Shown here in pieces: positions 34,058-45,593 of a stretch of 64,000 bases of DNA. How positions within the stretch are numbered: position 1 is the first letter of the stretch; every line of letters begins with the position of its first letter. A program made the translations under genes and the position numbers. This stretch comes from Effrenium voratum (lineage: Eukaryota; Sar; Dinophyceae; Suessiales; Symbiodiniaceae): assembly GCA_963377175.1 (NCBI GenBank), contig CAUJNA010002946.1, forward strand, positions 424,328 through 488,327, given 5' to 3'. The notes beneath the pieces are model-generated. The model saw only the letters and a program-made list of their open reading frames with translations. It searched no databases and was not told where the DNA came from.

Positions 34058-35678
34058 GCATTGCTCGGTGTATTGCGAATTTTCTCACATTGAAACGGCT
34101 TTTCGGCCATGAACTCCATGAAGAAGCGCCAACATACAGATGGTCGGTGGACACAAGCCCCAATATCATGCGAAAGGGTTCCTTATTAAAGCATCGCACC
34201 CATACCCTGGGGTTCAAGCCACCATTAAAACAAGGTGGGTTCTTATGCCCACCATGATTTACCCGAGGATTGTCATCATCCAAGTTGGGCCAACCAGTCC
34301 TTAAATGGGGGTTGAGCCCTAGAGCATAGGCGACCCCTCAGTGCGAGCGGCTTCGGCACGTTTTGAGTTGGCGCCTTCCGAAGCCGTTTCGGCCTCACTG
34401 GTGCTCATTGACAGTCGTAGAGCCGCGACCTCATTTTTTCTCACGACTGGCTGTGGGCAAGTGCTTGGATGTTCAATCCAATCTATATAAGTAGGCTATG
34501 ACCAGGGTTATAAGGGAAGAAAGCAACCCGATTTGCCTCAGTTATGTCCTGCTAGGACCTTCTTACCAAGTGGGTTCAACACTCAAGCCCTACCTCCTTT
34601 TCCGGAATCAGGGCAACAGCACCTGTAGATATTGGCAGTTCTTTCTGGGTACAGCAAGACTGCGTTCACTTTTCGAGCTTGCCCGGGGTTCTCCCAATCG
34701 TGTGTGTTCGCATAGTACCGGTTGGATGCGCAAACCTTGGCTGGTCCTATCTGGAACTTGTCACTTGGTAGTCGTATGTGCCTATGCAAAGGCGTTTTGG
34801 GTTCGCAAATGCATGTTAATGTTCGCCCTAGCCACTGTTATCGGCCACATTGATTGGCCCTCATTGAACCTGGCTGCTACCAAGATGTGAGCTGCTAGTT
34901 TTGCTGTAGATGTGGTCCCACAAACCATCCTTGGACACTGCTTGTAGCGCATACTTGAGGACTACGTTTTCTGAGCGAGCAGGCCGGTCGCCGTTTTGTT
35001 TGAGATATGTACGTCTGCAGCGCTGCATGTCGAGGCATAGTTTGACCAAGTTAGACCTGTTTTCCTGCAAGCTCAAGCCACCCAGCTTCCCAGCGGTACT
35101 TGTCCTTCTTCTTATGTGCGAATCCTTTGTCGCAAGAAGGGTTGTCCGTTTCTCGCGGCTGGGTGTGAGCTTGGAATCGCTGCCAAGGCCACGATGGTGC
35201 GACGCAACAACAAGAGGCAAACGGACGCGGAGGGACAAGAGGTTCCTTGGTCAGAAATTCTGCGCGAATGTTGACCAGACGTCAGTAAGCCTGGCGCATT
35301 CATAGGGTGGTGTTGCCGCAAGAAGAGAAGGATTTCCTCTGAACTGGAGACCATCAAGCGTTCATTATGGAACCCTGAAATACCATTGCCTGCCCTTCAA
35401 AGCAGGACCAACAGGAAGCCTTTTGAGCGTCGGCCCTAGGAGTCATTGGGCCTTTTTGGGATTGGATGATTTGAGTTTCAGCCTTTATGAAGATACGCTT
35501 GCCATTTGTCATGCGGTTGATGAATGGGGTTGGAGTGGATGGTTGGTGTTTCGGCCCCTTTTCCGGCTTCAAACACGAGTTAGCCTGCCCGAGCGGATTA
35601 AAACGAACCCATTTGGAGGGTTCCCGAAGATGGTCCAGACGAACGCGATTGGGGCTGTCGCATGTCGTCGGTGGCAAG
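34058..35678. other. Proposed SMC4 intron
   Basis: A frame of 131 codons (34910-35305) and an overlapping minus-strand frame of 125 codons occur here without recognisable similarity. Nothing else seen. Confidence 0.3.
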
Positions 35679-35699
35679 GCCAAGAAGCAGAAGACGGAG
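35679..35699 (+). CDS. SMC4: SMC4 proposed microexon (basic)
   Basis: AKKQKTE between GTGGCAAG and GAG|GTGCGG, phase 0/0. A basic patch of nuclear-localisation type would suit the SMC4 N-terminus. Only 21 bases, so chance is a real alternative. Confidence 0.3.
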
Positions 35700-36185
35700 G
35701 TGCGGCGACACAGGAGTTCTTAGATTTCAGGTTTTGAATGGCTTAAACATGTTCAAACTAAATGAGTTAAATCAGTTTGTTTTTTGCGGGTTGATGTTTA
35801 AAATAGGCAGAGGCCTAGGGAGCGCTGTTTTTTGCAGGCATCTTGCTTTCCTTTTGCTTTCCAGTAAGTTATCACGACGAAAGGCTTCCCTTTTTCTGCA
35901 ACGGTGGGTTTACCTTTTAACCCCGTGGGAAAAAAGGCGTCACAGGGTCGAAACCCGGAATCCACCAACCAGCGCCACTTGATCTGCTGGCTTCCGAGGT
36001 CACAGGTTTGAGGCTCCATGAAGTCACCCCCGATAAACATACGCTCCGTAAGCCTGGCAGAGCAATGTGTGTGCGATTCTTCTGAGTTCCTTGAAGAGTT
36101 CGATGTAATAGTCCGGTAGTAATCACAATGTCTATGTGCACAAGTGTACACATATTTGTATATAGCGAAAATGCATCTTGATGTA

Positions 36186-36667
36186 TGTACACATACACAC
36201 ACATACACACATACATACATACATACATACATACATACATACATACATACATACATACATACATACATGCATATATTCATACATACATACATACATACAT
36301 ACATACATACATACATACATACATACATACATACATACATACATACATACATACATACATTTATAATCATACATACATTTACATACATACATACACACAT
36401 ACATACATGCATACAAACATACATACATTCGTACATACATACACACATACAGACACACACACATACATACATACATTCATACATTCATACATCATACATT
36501 CATTCATACATTTATACATTCATACATACATACATACATACATACATACATTTACATACATACATACATACATACATGCATGCATGCATACATACATGCA
36601 TACATATACATACATATACATACATATACATACACACACATATACATACACATACACATACACATAC

Positions 36668-36701
<34 letters not shown>

Positions 36702-37110
36702 CCATACATACATATACATACATATACATACATCCATACATACATATACATACATATACATACATATACATACATATACATACATACACATATACATGCA
36801 CATACACATACACATACACATATACATATACATATACATATGCATATGCATATACATATACATACATATACATACATATACATACATATACAAGCATAAA
36901 TACATGCACATATACATACACATATACATATACATATACATTTTACATATACATATACATACACATACATACACATGCATATACATACACATACATACAC
37001 ATACCTACATACAAGCATACGCACAGAAGTGCATATATGACAGAACACATCATAGCGGAACACACGTACATACGTACACACACATTGATACATGCATGCA
37101 TGCATACATA
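36186..37110. repeat. CATA/ATACAT microsatellite complex
   Basis: Long (CATA)n runs grade into ATATACAT and ACACAT variants for about 920 bases. The very long frames on both strands here are repeat translations. Confidence 0.95.
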
Positions 37111-37236
37111 CAATACATCACAGTACATTACATTTCTTGAGTCTGCGATGCTTGCAAAGTTGAACACTGACGTCATGGGGCCAAGTACTGTCATCAGATT
37201 GAGCTTGAACCATATCTCTCTCTCTCTCGGGGGGGG

Positions 37237-37250
37237 CATTTTGGCTCAAG
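37237..37250 (+). other. Relict dinoflagellate spliced-leader fragment
   Basis: CATTTTGGCTCAAG is identical to the last 14 bases of the conserved dinoflagellate spliced leader that is trans-spliced to nuclear mRNAs. A genomic copy marks reverse-transcribed, re-inserted mRNA. It follows a CT run and a G-run. Confidence 0.65.
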
Positions 37251-37321
37251 TGGTTACTGTGGTTCTCGAGATATTACCCTCGCTCCTCTGTTTCTTGATC
37301 TTCCTGCCAGGCCTAAGGCCA

Positions 37322-37495
37322 TGGATGTGGATTTCCTGAGGTTCAGACCAATGGCCCTGGTCAGGAACTCGGAAGGGAGGATGGGAACAACCATTTGGTT
37401 TGTTCGGCACGTCCCCTTCTCCTTGGCATCGAAGGCCAGGGAGCGTGGAGTCAGCTTGCGCTTGACCGCAGCGTGGTGCCTTGTGAAAAGTTGAT
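37322..37495 (+). CDS. Small frame downstream of the spliced-leader relic (candidate retrocopy)
   Basis: The first ATG after the relic (37322) opens 57 codons ending in TGA (37493-37495): MDVDFLRFRPMALVRNSEGR ... ending WCLVKS. This is what a retro-inserted mRNA would show, with a 5' UTR of about 71 bases. The peptide is not recognised, and it may be a decayed copy or a chance frame. Confidence 0.25.
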
Positions 37496-38196
37496 GCTCT
37501 CATTCGATCATAATGTCCACCGCCACCTTCCCCGGGCGAAGGTTTAGGGCCCGGCCTTGTCCGCCGCCATCACCGTGCCCTCTTGAGAAGCGTTTTTCTC
37601 CACTGCGCTCCTCGCCTTGACTGCCTTTTGCTTTGCAACCTTACTTCTGATTGTTCTTCTAACCGCGTTCCTGCACCAACGCCTGGCTTCAAGGCCCTTG
37701 TCGGATTTGGCCCTTTCGTTGGGGTTGTGACTTTGAGGTATCTGGTAGCCGAAAGATGTGTGACGTGGGATCGACGGTGTCCTGGCCAGACCCTCCCACA
37801 AATTGTGGAGTCCGGACTTGGCGGGATTTGTGGTGGACCAGACCTTCAGGATCTTGTTGCCTGGCCTGCTTGCCCTTCACAAGCAGGATCAGGACCCCCG
37901 TTGCCGATCCAGCTTTAGGTCTTCGACCCGAGCCGAGAGAATGGCGACAGATTCCAAACCGAGGGCAGGCAGTGCAACGGACGGCCGGAGACAGTCAGTT
38001 TGTCTGCCGACCCCCCGCGGATAGGGTAGTTCTCATACCCCAAATCCGCGATTTCACTACACTACACTGAGCTACATACACGCATATATATATATATGCT
38101 TGCACACATAGATACATACATAATCTACATGCATGTGCTAGGACGTGCGTCCCGCTTTGCCCTGTTCCGGAAGGGAGGGGGTGGAACTCCTGTCAG

Positions 38197-38262
38197 GCCG
38201 AGGAGGAGGAAGAGGAGCCCAAAGAGGCCGAGGAGCCCAAAGAGGCGGAGGAACCCAAAGAG
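38197..38262 (+). CDS. SMC4: SMC4 proposed exon, EPKEAE repeats
   Basis: After CCTGTCAG: AEEEEEEPKEAEEPKEAEEP, then KE, ending GAG|GCGGAG in phase 0 (the frame runs on to KRRLW, so the end may be later). An 18-bp unit is repeated three times. An acidic low-complexity N-terminus precedes the head domain in many SMC4 proteins. The coding call is strong; the assignment to SMC4 is by phase and order. Confidence 0.45.
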
Positions 38263-38650
38263 GCGGAGGAGAAGCGGCGTCTCTGGCGGTTAGATGTTTT
38301 TTTGGAGTCAGTTGGTTGATGTTGGTTGCTTTATGGAGTTTGACGGATTTTGTGTGTTGGGTTGTGCTGGTTTGTTTTTGCTTGGTTGCTCTAGTTTGGT
38401 GCTGCTTGTGATGGTTTGTGCTGATTTGGTTTGGTTGTTGTTTGGTTTGCTTTGGGGCGGTTTCTTTTGGTTTGGATTGGTTTTGATCAGGTGTCGTCAG
38501 GCGGATCCGTTGTTTTTCTCTCTTTTTTCTAGGGTTGTTTTTTGTTTCCTAGGGCTGGTCCCCTGGTTGGTCGGTCGGTCGGTCGGTTGGTTGGTTAGTT
38601 GGTTGGCTGCATCCCTGGCATCACCAGCCTCGCTTGGCCCTGGGGCCGCT

Positions 38651-38850
38651 TAGGCGAAGCGAAGGGCTGACATCCAGGCTGCTGTTGGGCGGGCTTAGGG
38701 ACTTGGAGTGAGTTTGGGTTGGTTTGGAGCTGATTTGTGTTGGGTGTGCTGCTGGTTTAGCAGCGGCTTTAGGGTTGCTTTCGGGTGTGGTTGAGTGAAC
38801 CCTTCGACCCGCCCAACAGCAGCCTGGATGTCAGTCCTTCGCTTCGCTTA
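38651..38850. repeat. Fold-back element with 43-bp arms
   Basis: 38651-38693 and 38808-38850 are reverse complements with two mismatches in 43; the loop is 114 bases. The core includes GAAGCGAAGG and CATCCAGGCTGCTGTTGGG. Confidence 0.95.
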
Positions 38851-39148
38851 AACCAGCCCCGAACCACCCCAGACCCACCGTCATGAAGATCTAAGCCAGC
38901 CAAAAGCCCCCTAACTTAAATCAGCCAGCAGAGCCAATAGGCAAGCCCAGGTCCAAGTGATGCTGGTGATGGGGATGTTGCCAGCCCTTCGACTTCGGAT
39001 ACCGGCTGTTGGTAACTGATTGTTTGGTTTGCGCGTAGTGTGAGGAAACCCCGCAAGGATTCCATGCGCCTGTATTTCGAGGATGCCTGCCCCTTCGCCC
39101 TATTGCATCTGACTGAGCCACTTGTTCGTCCACCGCCCAAGCCTCCAG

Positions 39149-39256
39149 GATGAAGGTGAACAGGGCGAAGTGGGCGAGGGCGAAGAGGGCGAGGAGGGCG
39201 AGGAGGGCGAGGAGGAAGAAGCAGTCGAGGACGAGGAAGAGGAAGCTGATCACAAG
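39149..39256 (+). CDS. SMC4: SMC4 proposed exon, acidic
   Basis: After GCCTCCAG: DEGEQGEVGEGEEGEEGEEG, then EEEEAVEDEEEEADHK, ending CACAAG|GCATAT. It is in phase 0 with the VPEAPKSRLM exon that starts the conserved SMC4 core. The reverse-strand frame is Pro/Arg/Leu repeat and is rejected. Confidence 0.5.
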
Positions 39257-42200
39257 GCATATGACCAGTACTGTTTCGCTCGTTGAATGGAAGTCGGTTG
39301 ATCCCTCAGATGAAGCTGCTTACTAATGTTCCTTGATTCACGCTGCTAGCCTGGAATTTCGAGGGTCTTGGGAGTGAGGCCTAGTTCAAAGCTTATGTGG
39401 GGTAATTCAAGCTCACCATTGAAAGCAGCCTGAAAACAAGGTTTCGACTTCAGGTTTGGGAATTGTCAGAAACCAAACCACTCGGCTGCCCAAAACAAGT
39501 CGTTCATCATTGGGTTGTTGAAGGATTGGCCAGTGCTCCAGTTTGAGCCCAGAATACATGTTGCATATTGTGAACCCCGGATGCTAAAGTTCCTTGTCAT
39601 TCTTGTCTAATATCTGGCCAAGGGGTCCGTGACCTCCCCACGCAACCCGAGACAAGGGTCCCGTGGCAACACCTCAAAAGCAAAAAGTGTTTGTGTCATA
39701 AAACTTTAGACACCTCCCCACCTCCCTATATGGGTATCTTCGTACCTTTAAATATCCATCCCAAGTGGGTAATAGTGGGTCCTAAGTGCTTAGCAAGATT
39801 CCATGAGCATTTCGATATATTTTCTTATTCTCGCACGTGGTGGCAGATTCAGACGTCCGGCCGAATCCGCTGTTCTGCTCATATTGTGAGAATGCCCTCC
39901 CACTCCTCAAGCCACAACAAACGGCTTTTCCTTCTGGCTTTGCACCGTCCGTGCAACCTTGTGCCGAAATCCAGATACTGAGTCCACTTGTTTGTGCCAT
40001 GCCCAGTAGTCATCCAGATCTCCACTCGGAGTGCCCCCGAGGAAAGCAAGCAGGAGCATGACGCAGATAAGGTGTTTGATCACAGCTTGTATTAGGACTT
40101 CAACTAGATGTCCAGGGCCCTGGGGCGTTCTGACATCAAGCTTTAGCCAAGTTTAAGGTTTGTCGGGGGCCAAAGGGGGCAATGCCGCGACCGTACCAGG
40201 AAATCACAAAATTCAGCAGCTCCTATGCCAAGCTATGCCACACATTGAGCAGTAGCACAGCAAGAAGTGGCAAGACAACCAGCCTGCGGATCCTTTGGGC
40301 GCTGTTCGTGTCTTTCCGGCGGTTACTTTTTTGCCCCGGTAGGGAGAGGAGGCGGAGAATGCCCAGCAGGACGCTGCCCTGGGACGGCTCCAAGAGCCAA
40401 GATCGGCGACGCAACCTTCGCTTTCCCTTGAACCAACTCAAAGGGCGTTCACGGTGTTTGTTTGACGCGCATGTCAAGCATGGGACGCATCGAGGTTATT
40501 TCTACAATTTATACCTGGCCCAGTTGCCCTGTGGCCCTGCTGGGCAAGTGGGATGGAGAGCCTCGGGCAAAGGTTATCACCTGCAGTTGAGCCGAAACCC
40601 AAAACATGAGGTTCGCAAGATGACATCAAGTGCCAGCTTTTGGCCCACTACTTCCTCCCGATGACTTTTTCCGATTTCTTTGAGAGACCAAAGTTTGGTG
40701 GTGACCTTCATGTGTATGTTTGTTGGAGGGTCATGGAGAGGCACCTTTTGAGTTCCGTGGCGACCTCACAACGCGTCCTTCTGCGTCCTCTGCCTTGTGC
40801 CGAACGCATTTTGTCAGTTGCGGTCAGTAGGGATTGGTCGTGATCCCAGCACGACCAAGATAAACATGATTATGACTCGCACAGTTTTTACCATGACACG
40901 TGGTGTTCTTATGGCGACCCAGGCATTTGGGAATGCATTTGGCCCTTACTTCCGGGAGCTAAATGGAAACCTGCAGTTTAGTCTTGAGGCGGACCCATCT
41001 GTGTTCGAACCTATCCTTATTGCTACAGACTACTTCACACGCGGGTGTCCATTCCTTTGCAACAGCCACATGATTTGCCTGCCAGGAAGTGCCCAAAGCG
41101 ACTGAGGAAAAGGCACTGGCCTCAGACCAGCGCGAATTTGAGCAGCTCCCTCAATTTGCTTTGTGTGTCAACAAGAGGGGAGTGTTGAACATAGCCAACA
41201 ATGGCAGGTGTTTGGTGTATCCTGCCCCTTCGATATTTTGGTGAAGCGATGTTCCATTGAACCTGCCAAGCGTTGCATTGTTTGCTGAGACGGCAGCCCA
41301 ATCAGCAGGCAACTTGAAATCACTTGGATGCGTCCATCTGGTTTTGGCACAAGACGCGATCCGGCACGGTCACCCCTCGGTCCCGAATTCGCTCCAAAGT
41401 AATGGGACAAGCCCGTGACCGGCCAACGTTTGGGACCATCTTACATGTTTGCCCTTGACTAAAATGATGAACACAGACAAACCGTAAATCCTATATTTAG
41501 TTTTGAACGTTGATCACGATGAGTCAACCAGGGAGTCATTATTCCTAGGTTCCCCCAAAAAGACCCCCCTCAAAACCAATCGGGGGTCAACCGAAAAGCT
41601 AAAAGCAATTCGGGGACTTAATTGGTGCTTTGCCTGCCTCAGCAGTTTCCTGTCCTCTTCAGAAATGGGTTTGTGCCGTTCCTGGCCGGATTATTTTTCT
41701 AGACATTCACTTCTGGTTAAGGGTTTGAACAACACAAGTCAATCACAAGCTTTGTTCCATTTTGACTGGTTTCGTAATGGTTAAGATCCGCTTTGTCCTA
41801 GCCCAATACTGTTAGTGTTGATTTGGTGTTGTGAGTTGAGCTGTGCAATATCGGGTAGCGAATGGTTTCATAAGTTTGGGCACGGACAAGTGTTCCCAAA
41901 ATTGTTCTCTGGCACAACAAGCAAAGAGACTTCTCAAAGAGTACGGCTAAGTGCCTCTCTCCTAGTGGCCAAAACAATGAGTTCAATGATTGAATTGATT
42001 CTGTCCCTTGGCTTCTCACAGTCGCGGATTGATGTGATATCCCTCTTTGGTCCTTTGGGTGAAAATTGTAGCTGGGGGCTCAGCACGAGTCACGCCACTG
42101 CTGATGAAGATAGCTGCTTGGGGTAACCCCGGATGGGGCAGCTTGCTTGTGATCAGTCCACCCATTGCTTGCAGTGGTAACCAGAGGGGATCCATCGTCT

Positions 42201-42443
42201 ACAACTCAACTTGCCCATACTCTTGAGGGATGAATCCTTCGAGAAAACGAAACACGGCAGTTCTAAAAAACAAGGATGGATGCGCAAACAGTCAACACCA
42301 ACCTCGAGCAAAGTTTGGCGCCCCATTTCATAAACGGGTTTCGCTTTCGGGGCAGACAGGCAACGTCAGGCCCACACGTGATATGCCTGGGGAAGCTCCG
42401 TGAATGAACCCTCCACTCACCGCTGCCCATGGGGAAGTGCCAG
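39257..42443. other. SMC4 intron (3.2 kb)
   Basis: Includes a 160-codon ATG frame at 40182-40664 (basic, unrecognised) and a 102-codon one at 40797-41105. Neither has splice or similarity support. No repeat of note. Confidence 0.5.
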
Positions 42444-42521
42444 GTGCCGGAGGCGCCCAAGTCCAGGCTGATGATCAGCCAAATCGTCCTCGAGAACTTC
42501 AAGTCCTATGGCGGGGTCAAG
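42444..42521 (+). CDS. SMC4: SMC4 exon: N-terminal head strand
   Basis: VPEAPKSRLMISQIVLENFK, then SYGGVK; the LENFKSY motif opens the ATPase head of all SMC4 proteins. Acceptor GTGCCAG; GC donor AAG|GCGAGT, phase 0. An alternative is that the ATG at 42429 starts a shorter protein. Confidence 0.92.
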
Positions 42522-42890
42522 GCGAGTCGTCCCATGGCAGAAAGGCTGTATCCCCAATGAACATGACGGGTGCTGGGTGTAACCAGTTGATACCTGTAGT
42601 GTGGGGACGCAGTATTGGCCATCCTTATTATGGTTTTTGAACTCGGCGACTGTTCAGGCGATGAGCTATTGAGCTTGCTTTGCCACGGGCAAGCGGGGGA
42701 TGCTCTCAATGCAGCTTTGCGAGGATGGCGTGAGTTCAACATTCCCGAGCGTTTGTGCTTTCCTGACAAAGTTGGGGGGAAAGTGTAACGACTCAACCCC
42801 CCCGAACAAAGCCCTCCATTTTGTTTGTGTGCTCATGCAAAACCAACTCTTGCTCAAGTACATGCACCGAACTCGAGCAAAGTTCGACAG

Positions 42891-42912
42891 GTGATTGGCC
42901 CGTTCCACAAGA
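42891..42912 (+). CDS. SMC4: SMC4 microexon (22 nt)
   Basis: VIGPFHK plus the first base of Ser. Acceptor TTCGACAG; GT donor (A|GTTGGG). It fills the gap between FKSYGGVK and SFSSIVGPNG without extra or missing residues. Confidence 0.9.
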
Positions 42913-43736
42913 GTTGGGCGCCCAGCTGCCTGTGTCAGAGTGTCAGGAGCGACGGCTGAATGGAAGCTCCCATGCAGCAGAGTCACGAAGCTATTGGGTG
43001 ATAAGTTCCTTCCCAGAGGCGTTCAAATGCCTTTGAGTTTGGAAGCGCTGTTGCCATGGAGCGTTCATTTAGGAATGTGTTAAAGCTTAGTTGGCGCCTC
43101 TTTGTTGGTTGCATCTAGGAAAACATCACTCTTTGTTTTGGTTGGTGTCGTCTTCCTTTCCCTGCAAAATGTACATGTTCAAGCGGCCCTTTGTTGTGGC
43201 GTGGAGCTTGCTCAACTCGGAAGACTCCAGCGATCCTCAATTCGGACGTTTGTTGAGCCAGTCTGTTTCACTGTGCTTCAACCCTTAACAATGGGCTTTC
43301 CTCAAATGCAAGAACCCCTTCACTTTCACAGTGGCCTTGCTGAGGTTGTCATAACATATCATGTGTGTGTGTGAAACGTCTTCATGGATGCCCATGCCCT
43401 GCTTTTTATGGATTTGAGGTTTTGGTTGTCCCCTTTTAACGACTGCTCCCAATGTGGATTCCCGATTTTAGGAGCAGCCAGCTCGCCAGCCATCTCACAT
43501 TCTCCGGCGGCTTCTGACAGGATGCATTTCTAGGAGTGCTGGGTGCTAATGTCCTAGACAACACGCGGAGATGGCCACTTCTTTGAGCTTTGAGCAAGGT
43601 AGTCAACTTGCTAGTGGCCAGGCCCTTCTGCTTGGCAGCGATTCATGTTGATATTCGACATGCGACCCCAATGAATGAGGGGCTGCTCCGTGTTTTGCGG
43701 GGTATCAGAGAAGCTGCCTGCCAGCAACTGCTTGAG

Positions 43737-43773
43737 GCTTCTCTTCGATCGTCGGCCCCAACGGCAGCGGCAA
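43737..43773 (+). CDS. SMC4: SMC4 exon: Walker A first part
   Basis: (S)FSSIVGPNGSG and two bases of the catalytic Lys codon. Acceptor CTTGAG; GC donor AA|GCCATG. The P-loop lysine codon is split by the intron. Confidence 0.95.
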
Positions 43774-44258
43774 GCCATGGACCAAGCGGTTCAGCTGGCA
43801 AGTTGGATTAATGCTTTGCTGGGTCTGATGACCGGAGCACAGGTGCAATGTGCAGCCCCCCTCCCCGACCACGACATGACCTTCCATCTCCATTCGAGAA
43901 CTACCGCAAGGTTTGAGGGGTGCTTTTTGGGCTATTCCATGTAATCTCGCCAAGCCACTTTGCATGATTCAGGAGCGCTGGCTGAACCTCTTTCTCAAAC
44001 CAGCAGGCCCTGAACATGGTTGGTGTCTTTGTATTTCTGTACATCGCAAATATGTGAAACCCCCATTTGAGGATTCTTGGCTGCCCAGCTCCCCAGTAGA
44101 TTCCACCTTTTTTGCATGCTTGAGTTTCCCAGCAACCAACAAGCAAGTCCGTCCCTACGTGCGACATGTATGGGGTTAGAGACACTTCCTCATACATTTT
44201 CCCGTGGTAGGTGAATCATGGGGGGCCTTGTCTTTCCAAGTTGCCGACTGGCTTTGAG

Positions 44259-44325
44259 GTCCAACACCATCGACGCGCTACTTTTTGTCTTCGGGAAGCG
44301 GGCCAAGAAGATGCGCTTGAACAAG
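44259..44325 (+). CDS. SMC4: SMC4 exon: Walker A end and FGKRAKKMR
   Basis: (K)SNTIDALLFVFGKRAKKMRL, then NK. Acceptor CTTTGAG; GC donor AAG|GCCGGG. SMC4-typical FGKRAK-MR motif. Confidence 0.96.
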
Positions 44326-44426
44326 GCCGGGGTGGGTTCGATAGCAGTCAGGTCTCATTTGAGCAGTTTACATGTTTGGTAAGAGTTGCGTCACCTCGAC
44401 CTGTGCGTAAGCAAAACCACCACGCG

Positions 44427-44547
44427 TGTAAGGTGGCGGAAGCTAGTGGCGCAAGCTAGTGGCGTAAGCAAAACCTCACAATGTGTCGCAAAAAGCAACA
44501 GCTCCGCCGTAAGGTGGCGTAAGCTGGCGAAAGCTGGCGTAAGCTTT
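44427..44547 (+). repeat. Cluster of GTGGCGTAAGC-like short repeats
   Basis: About seven degenerate copies of (A)AGGTGGCGTAAGCT / AGCTAGTGGCGCAAGC / AGCTGGCGAAAGC in SMC4 intron 4. Confidence 0.8.
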
Positions 44548-44962
44548 TGACGCAACGTGTTGGCTAGTTTGAGCCAAACTCAATCCTGAGGAACCGGAGA
44601 TTGAAACAAAAGTACCCAGTGGGCCGCTCAGCTATTTATACCAGCGCGCACGGTTGCGGTCCACAAGCAAAAGTGATTTGCACGTATCAGGGCACTTGGT
44701 ACACCCCTGCTGAGAGCCACAATGCCATAGTTTGAATCTTGACCTTGGCTCCAATAGGTTGGGCCAACGGGGCGGACATGAATCGTTTGCTCAGACAAGG
44801 GTGCCTTGTGCGCGGAACATGTGGCTCCAAATGATTGACACTCCTGCAGATTCACGCCAAGTTCCGCGCCCGGTCGGGTGTGCGATGTTTGTTTTTTCCC
44901 CTGCAGTGTCCGGAATCAAGTACTCCTTCGCAGGGAACACGAGAGAGCACCAACTCGCTGAG

Positions 44963-45016
44963 GTGTCTGAGCTGATCCATTCCTCCAGTACGATGCCCAA
45001 CCTCAACAGCGCCAAG
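44963..45016 (+). CDS. SMC4: SMC4 exon: SELIHSS
   Basis: VSELIHSSSTMPNLNSAK. Acceptor CGCTGAG; GC donor AAG|GCGAGC. SELIHxS is a strong SMC4 marker. Confidence 0.95.
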
Positions 45017-45254
45017 GCGAGCGATGGACCCGTGTGTTGGTCAGCTGAAGTGAAGCTTTCTTTCCTGGGGGTCCGTTTCTTCTGGGGAAATGGACGTGTT
45101 TTTGTTTCAACAACTGCGGGTCGGTGCGTGTCGGATGCTCCTCTTGGGGCAATGCTCCACAAATGGAATCAACGTAAACAATCTAGGGGGCAACGCCCAG
45201 CTTTTTTGGGGGGTAGCCCCATGTCGCCGGGACCGCCCAACTTTGCCAGCGCAG

Positions 45255-45288
45255 GTGGAGGTGAAATTTCAGGACATCATCGACACAG
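45255..45288 (+). CDS. SMC4: SMC4 exon: VEVKFQDIID
   Basis: VEVKFQDIIDT plus one base of Gly. Acceptor GCGCAG; donor ACAG|GCGACG. Matches the V-V-F-Q-I-I-D strand of the head. Confidence 0.93.
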
Positions 45289-45534
45289 GCGACGGGTTGT
45301 TTCGGCATGAACAAGCAACGAAGAATGAGCCAACTTTCGAAAGAATTCAACTAGACAATTGACGCCCCTGTTTCAGGGGACATAGAAGGACCTAAAGGTG
45401 TGTCATACAAGGTGAGCACACCCTCATGTTAGACTCCATGCTGGCCATTACAAGGGCAGATTAGTTTTTTGGTTGGGGGAATGACTTCTGTCGGGTTTTG
45501 GGATCTCTATTTGCATATACGCCAACCTTGCCAG

Positions 45535-45593
45535 GCGATGGGCCGGAGGACTACGAAGTGGTCCAGGGTTCGGTGCTCACCGTGACCCGCGAG
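45535..45593 (+). CDS. SMC4: SMC4 exon: DGPEDYEVV
   Basis: (G)DGPEDYEVVQGSVLTVTRE. Acceptor TTGCCAG; GT donor GAG|GTGGGG. The split Gly codon is restored. Confidence 0.93.

Larger units (their letters stand above)
35700..38196. other. Proposed SMC4 intron with CATA microsatellite and a spliced-leader relic
   Basis: Dominated by the CATA-type arrays (36186-37110). The spliced-leader match is at 37237-37250, followed by a small ATG frame at 37322. At 37500-37950 a GC-rich stretch is open on both strands and not identified. Confidence 0.4.

Noticed and set aside
34861..35305. Overlapping 125- and 131-codon frames on opposite strands
   Set aside because: No similarity recognised, no splice support; considered as a possible minus-strand exon but the evidence is too weak.
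35798..37339. Frames of 228-384 codons on both strands
   Set aside because: Translation of CATA/ATACAT repeats (His-Thr-Tyr-Ile and Tyr-Val-Cys-Met runs).
38921..39260. Minus-strand Leu/Pro/Arg-rich frames
   Set aside because: Shadow of the acidic + strand exon at 39149-39256, which has proper splice borders and phase.
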